This document shows, piece by piece, positions 27,955-37,510 of a stretch of DNA of 64,000 nucleotides (position 1 is the first letter of the stretch; each line of letters opens with the position of its first letter). The position numbers and the translations under genes were made by a program. A model generated the notes under the pieces. The model saw only the letters and a program-made list of their open reading frames with translations, was not told the DNA's origin and ran no database searches. The DNA comes from TMP-86 sp044226865. Lineage in GTDB: Bacteria; Pseudomonadota; Gammaproteobacteria; Steroidobacterales; Steroidobacteraceae. The stretch covers positions 62,001 through 126,000 of the forward strand of contig JBGAGE010000002.1 of the NCBI GenBank assembly GCA_044226865.1, read 5' to 3'.

Positions 27955-30216
27955 TCAGCCTGCCTCTCGCCGCTCACTCCGGCGGGAGCCCTGTCTCGGC
28001 AAGGACGCCTGCATCACGGTGCCGCGCACGCCAAATCCCGGGCTTTTGCCGATCGCGAACGACCCGCCCAAGGCGCGAAACCGCTCGCCCAGCCCCAGCA
28101 AGCCCAGCGATGTCGGCTTGGTCAGCGCTTCGGGGGCGATGCCGATGCCGTCATCGGTGATGGTGAGCAACAGCGTGCTGTCGGTCGCGCTCAACGTCAT
28201 GTCGACCTTGCTTGCCTGCGCATGCTTGCTGATGTTGGTGAGCGCTTCCTGCGCGGTCCGAAACAGCAGCAGCCTTTCGGACTCGCCCAGCACCGGAAAG
28301 CCGGCCGTTTCGTGGACCTCAATTGCCAGGCCCGACAGGCGCGAAAAATAGGTGGCGTGTTCCTTCAGCGCAGTCCCCACCCCCAGATGCGACAATGCGG
28401 CGGGCCGCAAATCGTTTGCCACCTGCCGGAGCTCCGTCATGCAGCGGTCCAACCCCTCATGCAATTCCTCATAAGCCGTCATGACACCGACGCGGCCTTT
28501 TGATTCCCTGTTGAGCAGTTCCAACGTCAAGCTCATGGCGAACAGGTTCTGCGCGACGCCATCATGCAGGCGCTTCGAGAGCTCGCGGCGCTCGCTCTCG
28601 CGAACCTCCTCCAGTCTCTGGGCAAGACCGCGGATTTGTTCGAACGCGTTACGCTGTCCGGTGATGTCGACCATGGTGGTGATCACCGCCGCCTCGCTGG
28701 GAGGATCGGTGGCGGGCAGTGGCTGCGCATTGATGCTGATCCAGCGCAGTTCGCCACGGCTGGCTCGAATACCGGCGACCTGGCCTCTCACCGGCTCGCC
28801 CGTCTGCATCGCGCGCATAGGCGGATGTTCCGCGCCGGGAAACGGAGTTCCATCCTCGTGCACGGCATTCCAATCCGCGTCCAGCGATGACTTCTTCAGC
28901 AGGGCCTCACGCGGCAGGCCGAGCAGCACCTCCGCCGCCCGGTTGGCATCGATGATCCGCCCGTCCCGTGCCTGCACCACCAAGGCCTCGGTGAGCGCAG
29001 CAAAGATCGCGGACAACTCCGACTCGCGCTGCGCCAGCGCCTGCTTTTGCTGGGTGATCTCGGTGATGTCGTAGGCGATCCCATAGACCCCGTTGACCTG
29101 TCCGGCGGCATCACGCGCCGGGATGTAGGTGACCTCCCGGATCCGTTCATCGCCGTCGATGACCGGCTTGGCGACGAAGTGCACGGACTCCCCGGCGCGC
29201 GCCCGCGCGCGATACGGAGCCGCGATCTCCTCGAGCGCGGACGGGATGAACGCCGACGCGGGCTGCCCTTCCGGCGGCATCTGGTTGGTACCGATGCGGC
29301 GGAATTCGGCGTTGGCAAATCGGATGACGTCGTCCATGTCGAACAAGCCGATCGTGATGGGCACGTGATCCGTGATGGTCCGGATACGCTGCTCGCTCTC
29401 GGCGATCCGCATCTCCGCCTGCTTCCCGGCCGTGATGTCCTGTATCTGCACGATGAAGTACGACGGACGGCCATCGCCTCCCAGAACCGCCGTGCCCGAC
29501 AAGTCTACCCAGACGATGCGACCGTCCTTGTGCAGATAGCGTTTCTGGTACTTGAATTCGTGCGGCGGAACGCCCGATGTGACTTGCTCCAGGTGGCGCA
29601 GTCCCCGGGGCAAATCCTCGGGATGCGTGATGGCTTGAAAATCCATCGCGGCAAATTCTTCCGCCGAATAACCGAGGATCTGCGTCAACGCCCGGTTGAC
29701 ACGCAGCCACCGGCCCTCGAGCGAACAGATGGCCATGCCGATCAGCGCCTCCTCGAAGGCGGCGCGAAATCGCGAGGTCTTCTCGCGCAACCGCTGCTCC
29801 GCTGCGTGGCGCCAGGTCGTGACTTCCGTGATGATCAGGATGCCGCCGATATTCCCGCCCGGCGTCCGCCAGGGATGCAGCTGCCAATCGACCCATTCCA
29901 GGCGCCCATCGCTGCGCACGAACGAGTCATCGACCTGGGAGAGGGACTCACCGGTAAGCGCGCGGCGATGCAGGTCCTTCCATCGCTGCGGCACGTCCGG
30001 AAAAATCTCGTAGTGACTGCGGCCCAGCACATCGCCGTGCTCGAGCCCGTAGTCCCGGATCCAGCGCGGAGAGACGGCGAGGTAGCGCATATTGCGGTCG
30101 ACCAGCGCCACGGCACAGGGAGAGTGATTCAAGAACAGACGGGTGATGTCGCGATGATCGACGACACCCGCCAGTTCATGGGCGAACTCCCCTTCCCCTT
30201 TCACACAGCTCCCCAT
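27955..30216 (-). CDS. Multi-PAS sensor histidine kinase (NarL-type HisKA_3)
   Basis: A 753-residue soluble kinase with four PAS domains in tandem: about residues 20-130 (HSPCAVALVDRNMRYLAVSP), 140-270 (IGMAICSLEGRWLRVNRALT), 275-400 (VPITIGLFDMDDVIRFANAE) and 400-525 (ALVVQARDGRIIDANRAAEV). The HisKA_3 helix carries His551 in SKRLHDGVAQNLF, and the ATPase has intact N (EALTNISKHA) and G1 (ITDDGIGIAPE) boxes and LGLLGLGERF. No membrane segment is present. ATG 30216 is used; further upstream frame has no PAS homology. Its NarL-type response regulator is not in the window. It is divergent from the next kinase. Confidence 0.9.
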   Translation of the reverse strand: MGSCVKGEGEFAHELAGVVDHRDITRLFLNHSPCAVALVDRNMRYLAVSPRWIRDYGLEHGDVLGRSHYEIFPDVPQRWKDLHRRALTGESLSQVDDSFVRSDGRLEWVDWQLHPWRTPGGNIGGILIITEVTTWRHAAEQRLREKTSRFRAAFEEALIGMAICSLEGRWLRVNRALTQILGYSAEEFAAMDFQAITHPEDLPRGLRHLEQVTSGVPPHEFKYQKRYLHKDGRIVWVDLSGTAVLGGDGRPSYFIVQIQDITAGKQAEMRIAESEQRIRTITDHVPITIGLFDMDDVIRFANAEFRRIGTNQMPPEGQPASAFIPSALEEIAAPYRARARAGESVHFVAKPVIDGDERIREVTYIPARDAAGQVNGVYGIAYDITEITQQKQALAQRESELSAIFAALTEALVVQARDGRIIDANRAAEVLLGLPREALLKKSSLDADWNAVHEDGTPFPGAEHPPMRAMQTGEPVRGQVAGIRASRGELRWISINAQPLPATDPPSEAAVITTMVDITGQRNAFEQIRGLAQRLEEVRESERRELSKRLHDGVAQNLFAMSLTLELLNRESKGRVGVMTAYEELHEGLDRCMTELRQVANDLRPAALSHLGVGTALKEHATYFSRLSGLAIEVHETAGFPVLGESERLLLFRTAQEALTNISKHAQASKVDMTLSATDSTLLLTITDDGIGIAPEALTKPTSLGLLGLGERFRALGGSFAIGKSPGFGVRGTVMQASLPRQGSRRSERREAG

Positions 30217-30536
30217 CGACCCTTTGAACCAAGTGTCGCCTACGCATTGCCGCAGTTCAATTGAGGGAAAGCCTCTATGGCCGAGCCGCAGGTCGACGTC
30301 GATGTCGGTCCGGTGTGCGCCGCAACAAAGGCGACTCCACACCAGCGCGCACACTTCGGCTCCGGCAGCCCACTGAAACGCGTGCACACGACGATCGTGG
30401 ACCCGCTGGCGCGCGTCGCACGTCCATCGCCGCAGCGCCGCACGATTGTAGATTTCACAATGTCGAAGTGAATTGCATCGCCGGAGTTCCGGCGGGCAAA
30501 CTTTCCCTGCTGCATCCGTTGCAACGGGGAGAATCG
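30217..30536. other. Divergent kinase promoter region without genes
   Basis: 320 bases between the two kinase starts. Open frames cross it on both strands but lack any protein-like sequence. No convincing promoter or operator was found; a ribosome site, GGGGAGA, precedes the ATG at 30537. Confidence 0.4.
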
Positions 30537-32228
30537 ATGCTGGCGAATCTGCTGAATTTTGACACCGCGTCCTTCATGCCGCATGGGCATTGCTACTTGT
30601 GGACTCCCTGGTTGTTGTGGACCTACGTGATCTCCGATGGCTTGATCACGCTCGCCTACTACTCCATTCCGCTGGCGCTCCAGTTGTTCGTGCGGCAGCG
30701 AAAAGACCTGGAATTCTCCTGGGTGTTCGTGTTGTTCTCGATCTTCATCTTTGCACGCGGCACCACGCATCTCATGTCCATCTGGACCATCTGGAATCCG
30801 AGTTACCCGCTGGATGCGATGGTGAAGGCCGTCACCGCGGCCGCCTCGATCCTGACCGCGATTCTGCTGTGGCCCTTGGTGCCCAAGGCGCTTGCATTGC
30901 CCAGCCCCTCGCAATTGCAGAGGGCCCTGAAGGAACGCGAGCGCGAAATCAACCAGCGCCGGTTGACCGAAGACGCCCTCGCAGCCGCCAACGAGACACT
31001 CGAGCAGCGGGTCGCCGAACGCACCGCAGCGCTGCAACAGGCGGAGCAGCGGCTGACGGCGCTGCTGTCCATCGAGCGCGACCGGCGGCTCGAAGCCGAG
31101 CGCGTGAGCCGCATGAAGGAAGAGTTCCTGCTGACGCTCTCGCACGAACTGCGCACGCCGCTGAACGCCATCTTTGGGTGGACGCAGATCCTCAAGCGCC
31201 GAAACGACGCGGCCACCGTCGGCAACGCCGTCGAGGTGAACGACCGCAACGTGCGCACCCAGACCAAGTTGATCGAAGACTTGCTGGACGTGAGCGCCAT
31301 CATGGCCGGCAAGCTGCGTCTCGAGGTCCAATCGGTCGACCTGGCGGAGATCATCCATCTCGTAGCAGCGTCCATCAAGCCCGAAGCCGATGCCAAGGAG
31401 ATACGGCTCGACACTGCGATCTCCACGCCCGTGTTCGTGCACGGGGACGCAGGCAGACTCCAACAGGTCATCTGGAACTTGTTGAGCAACGCGCTCAAGT
31501 TCACCCCGCGCGGCGGGAAAATCGACATCACCCTGACGCAATCGGGTTCCCGCGCGGAAATCCGGATCACCGATACCGGCCAGGGCATACCGGCGGATTT
31601 CCTGCCATTGCTCTTCGCCCGGTTCAGCCAGGCCGATTCCTCCAGCCGCCGCCGCTACGGCGGCATCGGGCTGGGCTTGTCGATCGTCAAGAGCCTGGTC
31701 GAAGCCCACGCCGGCTCGGTGCAGGCGGAGAGCCCCGGAGCGGACCAGGGCGCCACCTTCAAGGTGTCCCTGCCCGTGTTGATGCGCGAACAGGATGGCG
31801 CGCAGGAGCAGACGCCGTCAGGTGGAACCGCCGTATCGTCATCGACGGACGATCCGCCATCCTTGCGGGGCATTTCGGTTTTGGTGGTCGATGACGAAGC
31901 GGATTCCCGCCATCTGGCTCGAACGATTCTCGAGGATCAGGGCGCCCGCGTCACCACCGCCGCCTCTGCAGCCGAAGGCCGGGAATTCATGGCCGCCGAT
32001 GCGCCGGATGTGCTCGTGTGCGACATCGGCATGCCGGTCGAGGATGGCTACGATTTCATCATGGACTTGCGGCGGCGTGGTCTACACATGCCGGCCATCG
32101 CCCTCACCGCCCATGCGCGTGCGGAAGACCGCGTGAAGGCCTTCCGGGCGGGATTCGATCACCATCTATCCAAGCCCGTGGAGCCCACGGAAATGCTGGC
32201 ATCGATCACGAGGCTTGCCGGCCGGTAA
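30537..32228 (+). CDS. Hybrid histidine kinase with ethylene-receptor-like membrane domain
   Basis: A 563-residue protein. Residues about 15-120 form three membrane helices closely resembling the ethylene-binding domain of plant ETR1 (WTYVISDGLITLAYYSIPLA; TTHLMSIW), followed by a coiled coil (about 130-185), HisKA with His203 in SHELRTPLNAI, and a HATPase with NLLSNALKF, DTGQGIP and GIGLGLSIVKS. A receiver domain at about 445-560 carries Asp496 in VCDIGMPVEDG and Lys in LSKPVEP. In ETR1 copper is held by a Cys and a His four residues later; here the pair is Arg74 and His78. ATG 30537 has a clear ribosome site. Its phosphotransfer target is unknown. Confidence 0.9.
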   Translation: MLANLLNFDTASFMPHGHCYLWTPWLLWTYVISDGLITLAYYSIPLALQLFVRQRKDLEFSWVFVLFSIFIFARGTTHLMSIWTIWNPSYPLDAMVKAVTAAASILTAILLWPLVPKALALPSPSQLQRALKEREREINQRRLTEDALAAANETLEQRVAERTAALQQAEQRLTALLSIERDRRLEAERVSRMKEEFLLTLSHELRTPLNAIFGWTQILKRRNDAATVGNAVEVNDRNVRTQTKLIEDLLDVSAIMAGKLRLEVQSVDLAEIIHLVAASIKPEADAKEIRLDTAISTPVFVHGDAGRLQQVIWNLLSNALKFTPRGGKIDITLTQSGSRAEIRITDTGQGIPADFLPLLFARFSQADSSSRRRYGGIGLGLSIVKSLVEAHAGSVQAESPGADQGATFKVSLPVLMREQDGAQEQTPSGGTAVSSSTDDPPSLRGISVLVVDDEADSRHLARTILEDQGARVTTAASAAEGREFMAADAPDVLVCDIGMPVEDGYDFIMDLRRRGLHMPAIALTAHARAEDRVKAFRAGFDHHLSKPVEPTEMLASITRLAGR

Positions 32229-32295
32229 GGGAGCGCGAAGCCATCATCTGGACCCGGTTCGACGGCATGAACCACGACTCAACGTCGCAAAGAGA

Positions 32296-33462
32296 CTAAT
32301 CCCTTGGCAATTGCAGCAAATTGGCAATGTTATTGCGCTGGATGGTGCTCGACCCGCCATAGATCGTGATGGCCAGCACGTCGCGCACGTACCTTTGCAT
32401 CTGGAAGCCATGCGCATACCCATAGGCCCCCATGACCTGCTGTTGGCACTGAAGGGTCACTTCCTTGGCGCGCTCGGTGACGAACAGCTTGGTCATCGAG
32501 GTGGCAACCGCGCTGGGCCGGCGCTCCTGTACCAGCCATGCCGCATGCGAGAGCATCAGACGGCAGGCCTGCAATTGCGTGCGACACTCGGCCAGCACGT
32601 GCCTGACGGCCTGGTGACCGCATATCCGCTTGCCGCCCTGGACTCGGTCCTGGCTGTAGGTCCAGGCTTCCTCCAGCGCAGCCTCCGCCACCCCCAGGGC
32701 AATCGCCGAGGGACCGAGCTTTTCGGTCTCGAGTGCCGGGCCCGCGAGCACTGACCAGCCATTGTTCCAACCGGCCTCCCCGCCGACCACATCCTGAATC
32801 GACAACTCCACGCCGTCGAACACCACGTCGGCCAGTGGGACCCCGTTGTGGCCCATCGCGCTCAGGACCGTGATCTGCACGCCCGCCGCCTTGGTCGGAA
32901 TCAAGACGAAGGACAGGTTCTTTCGCCGCGCTTCGGCGGGCCCGCTGCGTACCAGGGTGTAGATGTAGTCGTTCATCGACGCGGCGGACGTCCAGCGCTT
33001 GGCGCCGTTGATGACGATGCGGTCACCCTGTCTTTCGGCACGCGTGGTCACGTTGCCGAGATCCGCTCCCACGTTGGGTTCGGACAAGCCGTACGAAAAC
33101 GCGATTTCCCCGGCTGCAAGCAACGGCAGCAGGCGCGCCTTTTGCTCTGGGGAACCGGACTCGGTGATGTTCAGTCCACCATAGGCCGCCGCCATGATGT
33201 AGTAACTGGCGAGACCCACACTGCGGCGGGCAAGCTCTTCGATGGTCGCGACCAGGCCCAGGACATCGTGCCCCAGGCCACCGTACTCCTCGGGAATGCA
33301 AAGGCCGCACACGCCGAGTTCACCCAGTTTCTTCAATTCCTCCCGGGGGACGAAATCCTCGCGGTCCCATCGCTCGACCTTATCGTAGGGACATTCCTTA
33401 TCCAGATAGCGGCGCAGCATGGTGCGCAATGCGGTGATTTCTTCACTTTCATCGAATTCCAC
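32296..33462 (-). CDS. Acyl-CoA dehydrogenase
   Basis: A 388-residue flavoprotein starting at GTG 33462. The acyl-CoA dehydrogenase plan is complete: LGVCGLCIPEEYGGLGHD, the FAD segment YGLSEPNVGADLGNVTTRAE with W T S (KRWTSAASMNDY), and the C-terminal MGAYGYAHGFQMQRYVRD. The usual catalytic glutamate position in the IYEG motif is IYGGSS here; a glutamate in ALETEKLGPS on the preceding helix could be the base, as in isovaleryl-CoA dehydrogenase. It is followed by, but reads away from nothing else between it and, thiolase and FadB-like genes on the same strand, so all three probably form a beta-oxidation operon. Confidence 0.93.
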   Translation of the reverse strand: MEFDESEEITALRTMLRRYLDKECPYDKVERWDREDFVPREELKKLGELGVCGLCIPEEYGGLGHDVLGLVATIEELARRSVGLASYYIMAAAYGGLNITESGSPEQKARLLPLLAAGEIAFSYGLSEPNVGADLGNVTTRAERQGDRIVINGAKRWTSAASMNDYIYTLVRSGPAEARRKNLSFVLIPTKAAGVQITVLSAMGHNGVPLADVVFDGVELSIQDVVGGEAGWNNGWSVLAGPALETEKLGPSAIALGVAEAALEEAWTYSQDRVQGGKRICGHQAVRHVLAECRTQLQACRLMLSHAAWLVQERRPSAVATSMTKLFVTERAKEVTLQCQQQVMGAYGYAHGFQMQRYVRDVLAITIYGGSSTIQRNNIANLLQLPRD

Positions 33463-33513
33463 GATGCCGGTTCTCCATCTGCCGTCGCCGCCATCTTACC
33501 CATGTCCGCGTCG

Positions 33514-34689
33514 CTACAGCACTTCGAATACGCCTGCCGCTCCCATCCCTCCACCGACGCACATGGTCACGCACACCCGCTTCGCGCCACGCCGCTTGCC
33601 TTCGATGAGCGCGTGCCCGGTGAGGCGCTGGCCGCTCACGCCATAAGGATGACCCACGGCGATGGCGCCACCATTGACGTTGAGGCGATCCATCGGAATC
33701 CCCAGCCGGTCCGCGCAATACAACACCTGCACGGCGAAGGCCTCGTTCAACTCCCACAAGTCGATGTCATCGACCTTGAGCCCCAACCGGCCCAGGACCT
33801 TCGGCACGGCAAACACGGGCCCGATGCCCATCTCGTCCGGCTCGCAGCCGGCCACCGCAAAACCCAGGAATCGGCCCAACGGTCGCAGTCCTTTCTGCTG
33901 CGCGTACTTCTCATGCACCACCACGCAGGCGCCGGCGCCATCGCTGAACTGGCTGGCATTGCCCGCCGTCACCACGCCGCCCGGCAGCGCCGAACGCAAG
34001 TCCTTGATGCCCTCGTAGGTGGTGCCGGGCCGCAGTCCTTCGTCCACCGCGACAGTCACTTCGCGGCTGCACATGCCCTGCAACCGGTCGACCACGCCGG
34101 CGGTCACCTTGATCGCGGCGATCTCATCGCGGAATGCACCGCGCTCCTGCGCCGCGCAGGCGCGCTGCTGGCTCTGCGCGCCGTAATGATCCTGCCGCTC
34201 GCGCGAGATCTGGTAGCGCTGCGCTACGTTCTCCGCGGTCTGCAGCATGCTCCAGTACACCTCCGGCTTCTTCTTCGACAACGCCGGGTCCTGGATCATG
34301 TGGCGGTTTGCCTCGTTCTGCACGCAGGAGATGCTCTCCACGCCACCCGCCACGTATACCTCCCCCTCGCCTGCAATGAGGCGCTGGCTCGCGAGCGCAA
34401 TCGTCTGCAATCCGCTCGAACAGAAGCGATTGACGGTGACGCCTGCTGTGGTCACTGGCAGGCCGGCGGACAGCGCGATTTGGCGCGCGATGTTCGAACC
34501 CGTGGCGCCTTCGGGAGTCGCGCATCCCATCAGCACATCCTCGACGGTTGCGGGCTCGACCCCGGCGCGTTGCACGGCCGCGGCGACCACGTGGCCGCCG
34601 AGCGTGGCGCCGTGCGTCATGTTGAAGGCGCCCTTCCAGCTCTTGGTCAGCGCAGTGCGGGCGGTGGAAACGATGAGGGCTTGGGTCAT
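33514..34689 (-). CDS. Acetyl-CoA acyltransferase (thiolase, FadA-like)
   Basis: A 391-residue thiolase. All three active-site motifs are present: the nucleophile in NRFCSSGLQTIALAS (about residue 90), NGGAIAVGHPYGVSGQRL with the catalytic histidine, and CVTMCVGGGMGAAGVFE with the second cysteine. It cleaves 3-ketoacyl-CoA with CoA. It follows the FadB-like gene by 15 bases and precedes the acyl-CoA dehydrogenase by 51. Because the box pathway yields 3,4-dehydroadipyl-CoA, a role as beta-ketoadipyl-CoA thiolase is attractive, but general fatty-acid oxidation is equally possible. Confidence 0.95.
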   Translation of the reverse strand: MTQALIVSTARTALTKSWKGAFNMTHGATLGGHVVAAAVQRAGVEPATVEDVLMGCATPEGATGSNIARQIALSAGLPVTTAGVTVNRFCSSGLQTIALASQRLIAGEGEVYVAGGVESISCVQNEANRHMIQDPALSKKKPEVYWSMLQTAENVAQRYQISRERQDHYGAQSQQRACAAQERGAFRDEIAAIKVTAGVVDRLQGMCSREVTVAVDEGLRPGTTYEGIKDLRSALPGGVVTAGNASQFSDGAGACVVVHEKYAQQKGLRPLGRFLGFAVAGCEPDEMGIGPVFAVPKVLGRLGLKVDDIDLWELNEAFAVQVLYCADRLGIPMDRLNVNGGAIAVGHPYGVSGQRLTGHALIEGKRRGAKRVCVTMCVGGGMGAAGVFEVL

Positions 34690-34704
34690 GGGATTTCCTA
34701 AGGT

Positions 34705-36813
34705 TCAGGTGAAGCGCTTGCCGTCGGCGGCAAGGCGTTCGAGCAGCGGTGCCGGTGTCCAGAACGCAGCATCATCATGTGGGTTACGCGCGAAGCGGCG
34801 CATGTCGCGCACCACGTTGTACAGGCCCACCGTGTCCGCATAGAACATCGGTCCTCCGCGGTGCAGCGGAAAGCCGTATCCGGTGAGATACACCATGTCG
34901 ATGTCGCTGGCGCGGCTGGCAATGCCATCCTCGAGAATGTGCGCGCCTTCGTTCACCAGCGCCCATACCAGCCGGTGCACGATTTCATCATCGCTGATGG
35001 CGCGCGGCGTGATGCCGGCGTCCTTGCGAAACTTCTCCAGCATTTGCGTCACCACCGGGCTTGGCATGGCATCGCGCTTGCCCGGCGCATAGTCGTAGTA
35101 GCCCGCGCTGGTCTTCTGGCCGAAGCGGCCCATTTCACACAACAGGTCCGCGGTCTTGCTGTAGCGCAGGCCGGGCTTTTCGATGGCGCGACGCTTGCGG
35201 ATCGCCCAGCCGATGTCGTTTCCCGCCAGGTCCGACATGCGGAAGGCGCCCATGGGAAAGCCGAAGGCCTCGATGGCGCGGTCGACCTGTTGCGGCGTGC
35301 AGCCCTCCTCCAGCAGGAACCCCGCCTGGCGGAAATACTGTTCGATCATCCGGTTGCCGATGAAGCCATCGCACACGCCGCTCACCACCGGCGTCTTCTT
35401 GATCTTCTTCGCCAGCGCCATGACCGTGGCCAGCACGTCCTTGGCGGTCGCCTTGCCGCGCACCACCTCGAGCAGCTTCATGACGTTGGCGGGGCTGAAG
35501 AAGTGCGTGCCGATGACATCCTGCGGACGCCGGGTGAATGCCGCGATCTTGTCCACATCCAAGGTGCTGGTATTGCTGGCGAGGATAGCGCCCGGCTTCA
35601 TGATGCCATCGAGGGTACGGAACACCTGCTCCTTCACGCCCAGCTCCTCGAACACGGCCTCGATCACCATGTCGGCATCGCGCAGATCCTCGTAGGCGAG
35701 CGTGGTGCGCAGCAGGCTCATGCGCTGCAGGTATTTATCCTGCGTGAGCTTGCCCTTCTTGACCTGCGCCTCGTAGTTCTTCTTGATGGTGGCGATGCCG
35801 CGGTCGAGGGCTTCCTGCTTCATCTCGAGGATGGTGACCGGGATGCCGGCATTCAGGAAGTTCATGCTGATGCCGCCGCCCATGGTGCCGGCACCGATCA
35901 CTGCCACTTTTTCGATGCGGCGGAGCGGTGTGTCCGCGGGCACATCGGCGATCTTGCTGGCGGCGCGCTCGGCGAAGAAGGCATGCCGCAACGCCCCCGA
36001 CTCGCTGGTATTCATCAGGGAGACGAACGATTCGCGCTCGAAGGCGAGGCCCTCGGCGAAACGGCGTTTGACGCTCGCCTCCACCGCATCCACGCACTTG
36101 GCCGGCGCGGGGAATTGCCGGGCCATCGCCTTGGCGGTGTTACGCGCGAATTGGAAATAGGCGTCGGGGTTCGGGTGCTTGGCGGACAGGTTGCGGACCA
36201 ATGGCAATGCCGCGCCAGTCTTGCGATGCTCCTCGGCGCGCTCGATGGCGAACCGGCAGGCGCCCTCCAGCAAATCCCCGCTGATCAATTGATCGAACAA
36301 CTTCTGTGCTGGGACCGAGGCCAGCAATTCGCTCTTCACCGGCTCTCCGCTCACGATCATGTTCAGCGCGGGTTCCACGCCCAGGGCGCGCGGCAGGCGC
36401 TGCGTTCCGCCGGCGCCTGGCAACAGGCCCAGCTTCACCTCGGGCAGCGCGATGTCGGCGCCGGCGACGGCCACGCGGTAATGAGCACCCAGCGACAGTT
36501 CCAGCCCACCGCCCATGCATACGCCATTGATTGCAGACACCACCGGCTTGCGGCATTCCTCGAGCAGGCGAATCAGGTCCAGCAGGTTCGGATGGGCGAG
36601 CGCCGTTGGCAGGCCGAATTCCCGGATATCGGCGCCACCGCAGAAGGCCTTGCCCTTGCCGGTGACCACCAGCGCAATCACCGCGGGATCGGCTTCGGCA
36701 CGGTCCACGGCACGCGCGATCTCCACCCGCGTGTCGAAGGACAGGCCGTTCACCGGCGGGTTGTCGATCTCGATGACGGCGACATTGCCGCGAAGCTGAA
36801 AATGAGCACCCAT
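34705..36813 (-). CDS. Bifunctional enoyl-CoA hydratase / 3-hydroxyacyl-CoA dehydrogenase (FadB/FadJ-like)
   Basis: A 702-residue fusion. Residues about 5-190 are crotonase-like (IDNPPVNGLS, GKGKAFCGGADIREFG, NGVCMGGGLELSLGAHYRVA, PGAGGTQRLPRALG); residues about 295-480 carry the NAD-binding motif VAVIGAGTMGGGISMNF and the dehydrogenase sequence THFFSPANVMKLLEVVRG; the C-terminal helical domain follows (GNRMIEQYF, LTGYGFPLHRGGPMFYAD). It would hydrate and oxidise acyl-CoA intermediates. It leads the operon with thiolase and acyl-CoA dehydrogenase. Its start at 36813 is 250 bases from the divergent madL. Confidence 0.96.
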   Translation of the reverse strand: MGAHFQLRGNVAVIEIDNPPVNGLSFDTRVEIARAVDRAEADPAVIALVVTGKGKAFCGGADIREFGLPTALAHPNLLDLIRLLEECRKPVVSAINGVCMGGGLELSLGAHYRVAVAGADIALPEVKLGLLPGAGGTQRLPRALGVEPALNMIVSGEPVKSELLASVPAQKLFDQLISGDLLEGACRFAIERAEEHRKTGAALPLVRNLSAKHPNPDAYFQFARNTAKAMARQFPAPAKCVDAVEASVKRRFAEGLAFERESFVSLMNTSESGALRHAFFAERAASKIADVPADTPLRRIEKVAVIGAGTMGGGISMNFLNAGIPVTILEMKQEALDRGIATIKKNYEAQVKKGKLTQDKYLQRMSLLRTTLAYEDLRDADMVIEAVFEELGVKEQVFRTLDGIMKPGAILASNTSTLDVDKIAAFTRRPQDVIGTHFFSPANVMKLLEVVRGKATAKDVLATVMALAKKIKKTPVVSGVCDGFIGNRMIEQYFRQAGFLLEEGCTPQQVDRAIEAFGFPMGAFRMSDLAGNDIGWAIRKRRAIEKPGLRYSKTADLLCEMGRFGQKTSAGYYDYAPGKRDAMPSPVVTQMLEKFRKDAGITPRAISDDEIVHRLVWALVNEGAHILEDGIASRASDIDMVYLTGYGFPLHRGGPMFYADTVGLYNVVRDMRRFARNPHDDAAFWTPAPLLERLAADGKRFT

Positions 36814-37063
36814 CCGGTTTCTCCGTCTAATAAGTCCTGGGCAGCGAAAGCAGCTTTTCGCCGATTGAATTCATGATCATCAATGCCGCGCGGCTCCATC
36901 GCATAGCCCCGGCAGCGCTGCCGGCAAGTTTATACGGGATATGGAGGGTCGGCGGCATCCACTAACGGCAAAACTCCCCGGCTCACCCGCGGGCCGTCCC
37001 GGACGTTATGATGACGCTTATGTACGGACTCGCATTGTCACCTCCACGGCTGTGGGGTTACCC

Positions 37064-37495
37064 ATGACCATTTCCGGCGTCGCCCTGCTGGCCGCCTGCA
37101 CACTGCTCGGCGCGCTGCTGGGCGAGGCATTGGGCATGTTGCTCGGGGTCAAGGCCAACGTCGGTGGGGTCGGCATCGGCATGATCCTGTTGATCGCGGT
37201 GCGCCTGTGGCTCAGCCGGCAGGGCCGGCTGAATCCTGGCATCCAGCGCGGCGTGGAGTTCTGGGGCGCGCTCTACATTCCCATCGTCGTGGCCATGGCC
37301 GCGCAGCAGAACGTGGTGGCGGCGGTCAAGGGCGGGCCTATCGTCGTCATCGCCGGCGTGGCAACGGTCGTCCTGTGCTTTGCCTGCGTCGCCCTGATCA
37401 GCCGGCTGGGAAAGCCGGGTGAGACGATGGACGAGATCGAGACCAATGCGGCAGCAAATGCCGCCGCGAAGATCGATCCGGCGGATCGGGCCTGA
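37064..37495 (+). CDS. madL: Malonate transporter subunit MadL
   Basis: A 143-residue small membrane protein with four helices. LGVKANVGGVGIGMILLI and PGIQRGVEFWGALYIPIVVA, MAAQQNVVAAVKGGP are highly characteristic of MadL, one half of the two-subunit malonate:sodium symporter of the malonate-decarboxylation pathway. I chose the ATG at 37064 rather than an upstream start because the extra N-terminus is not membrane-like. The partner gene madM follows 15 bases later. Confidence 0.92.
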   Translation: MTISGVALLAACTLLGALLGEALGMLLGVKANVGGVGIGMILLIAVRLWLSRQGRLNPGIQRGVEFWGALYIPIVVAMAAQQNVVAAVKGGPIVVIAGVATVVLCFACVALISRLGKPGETMDEIETNAAANAAAKIDPADRA

Positions 37496-37510
37496 AGGGA
37501 GCCCTGCACC

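Noticed and set aside
34777..36876. Very long plus-strand frame opposite the FadB-like gene
   Set aside because: Antisense open frame; composition (His, Arg, Gly, Ala) and lack of any motif show it is not a gene.
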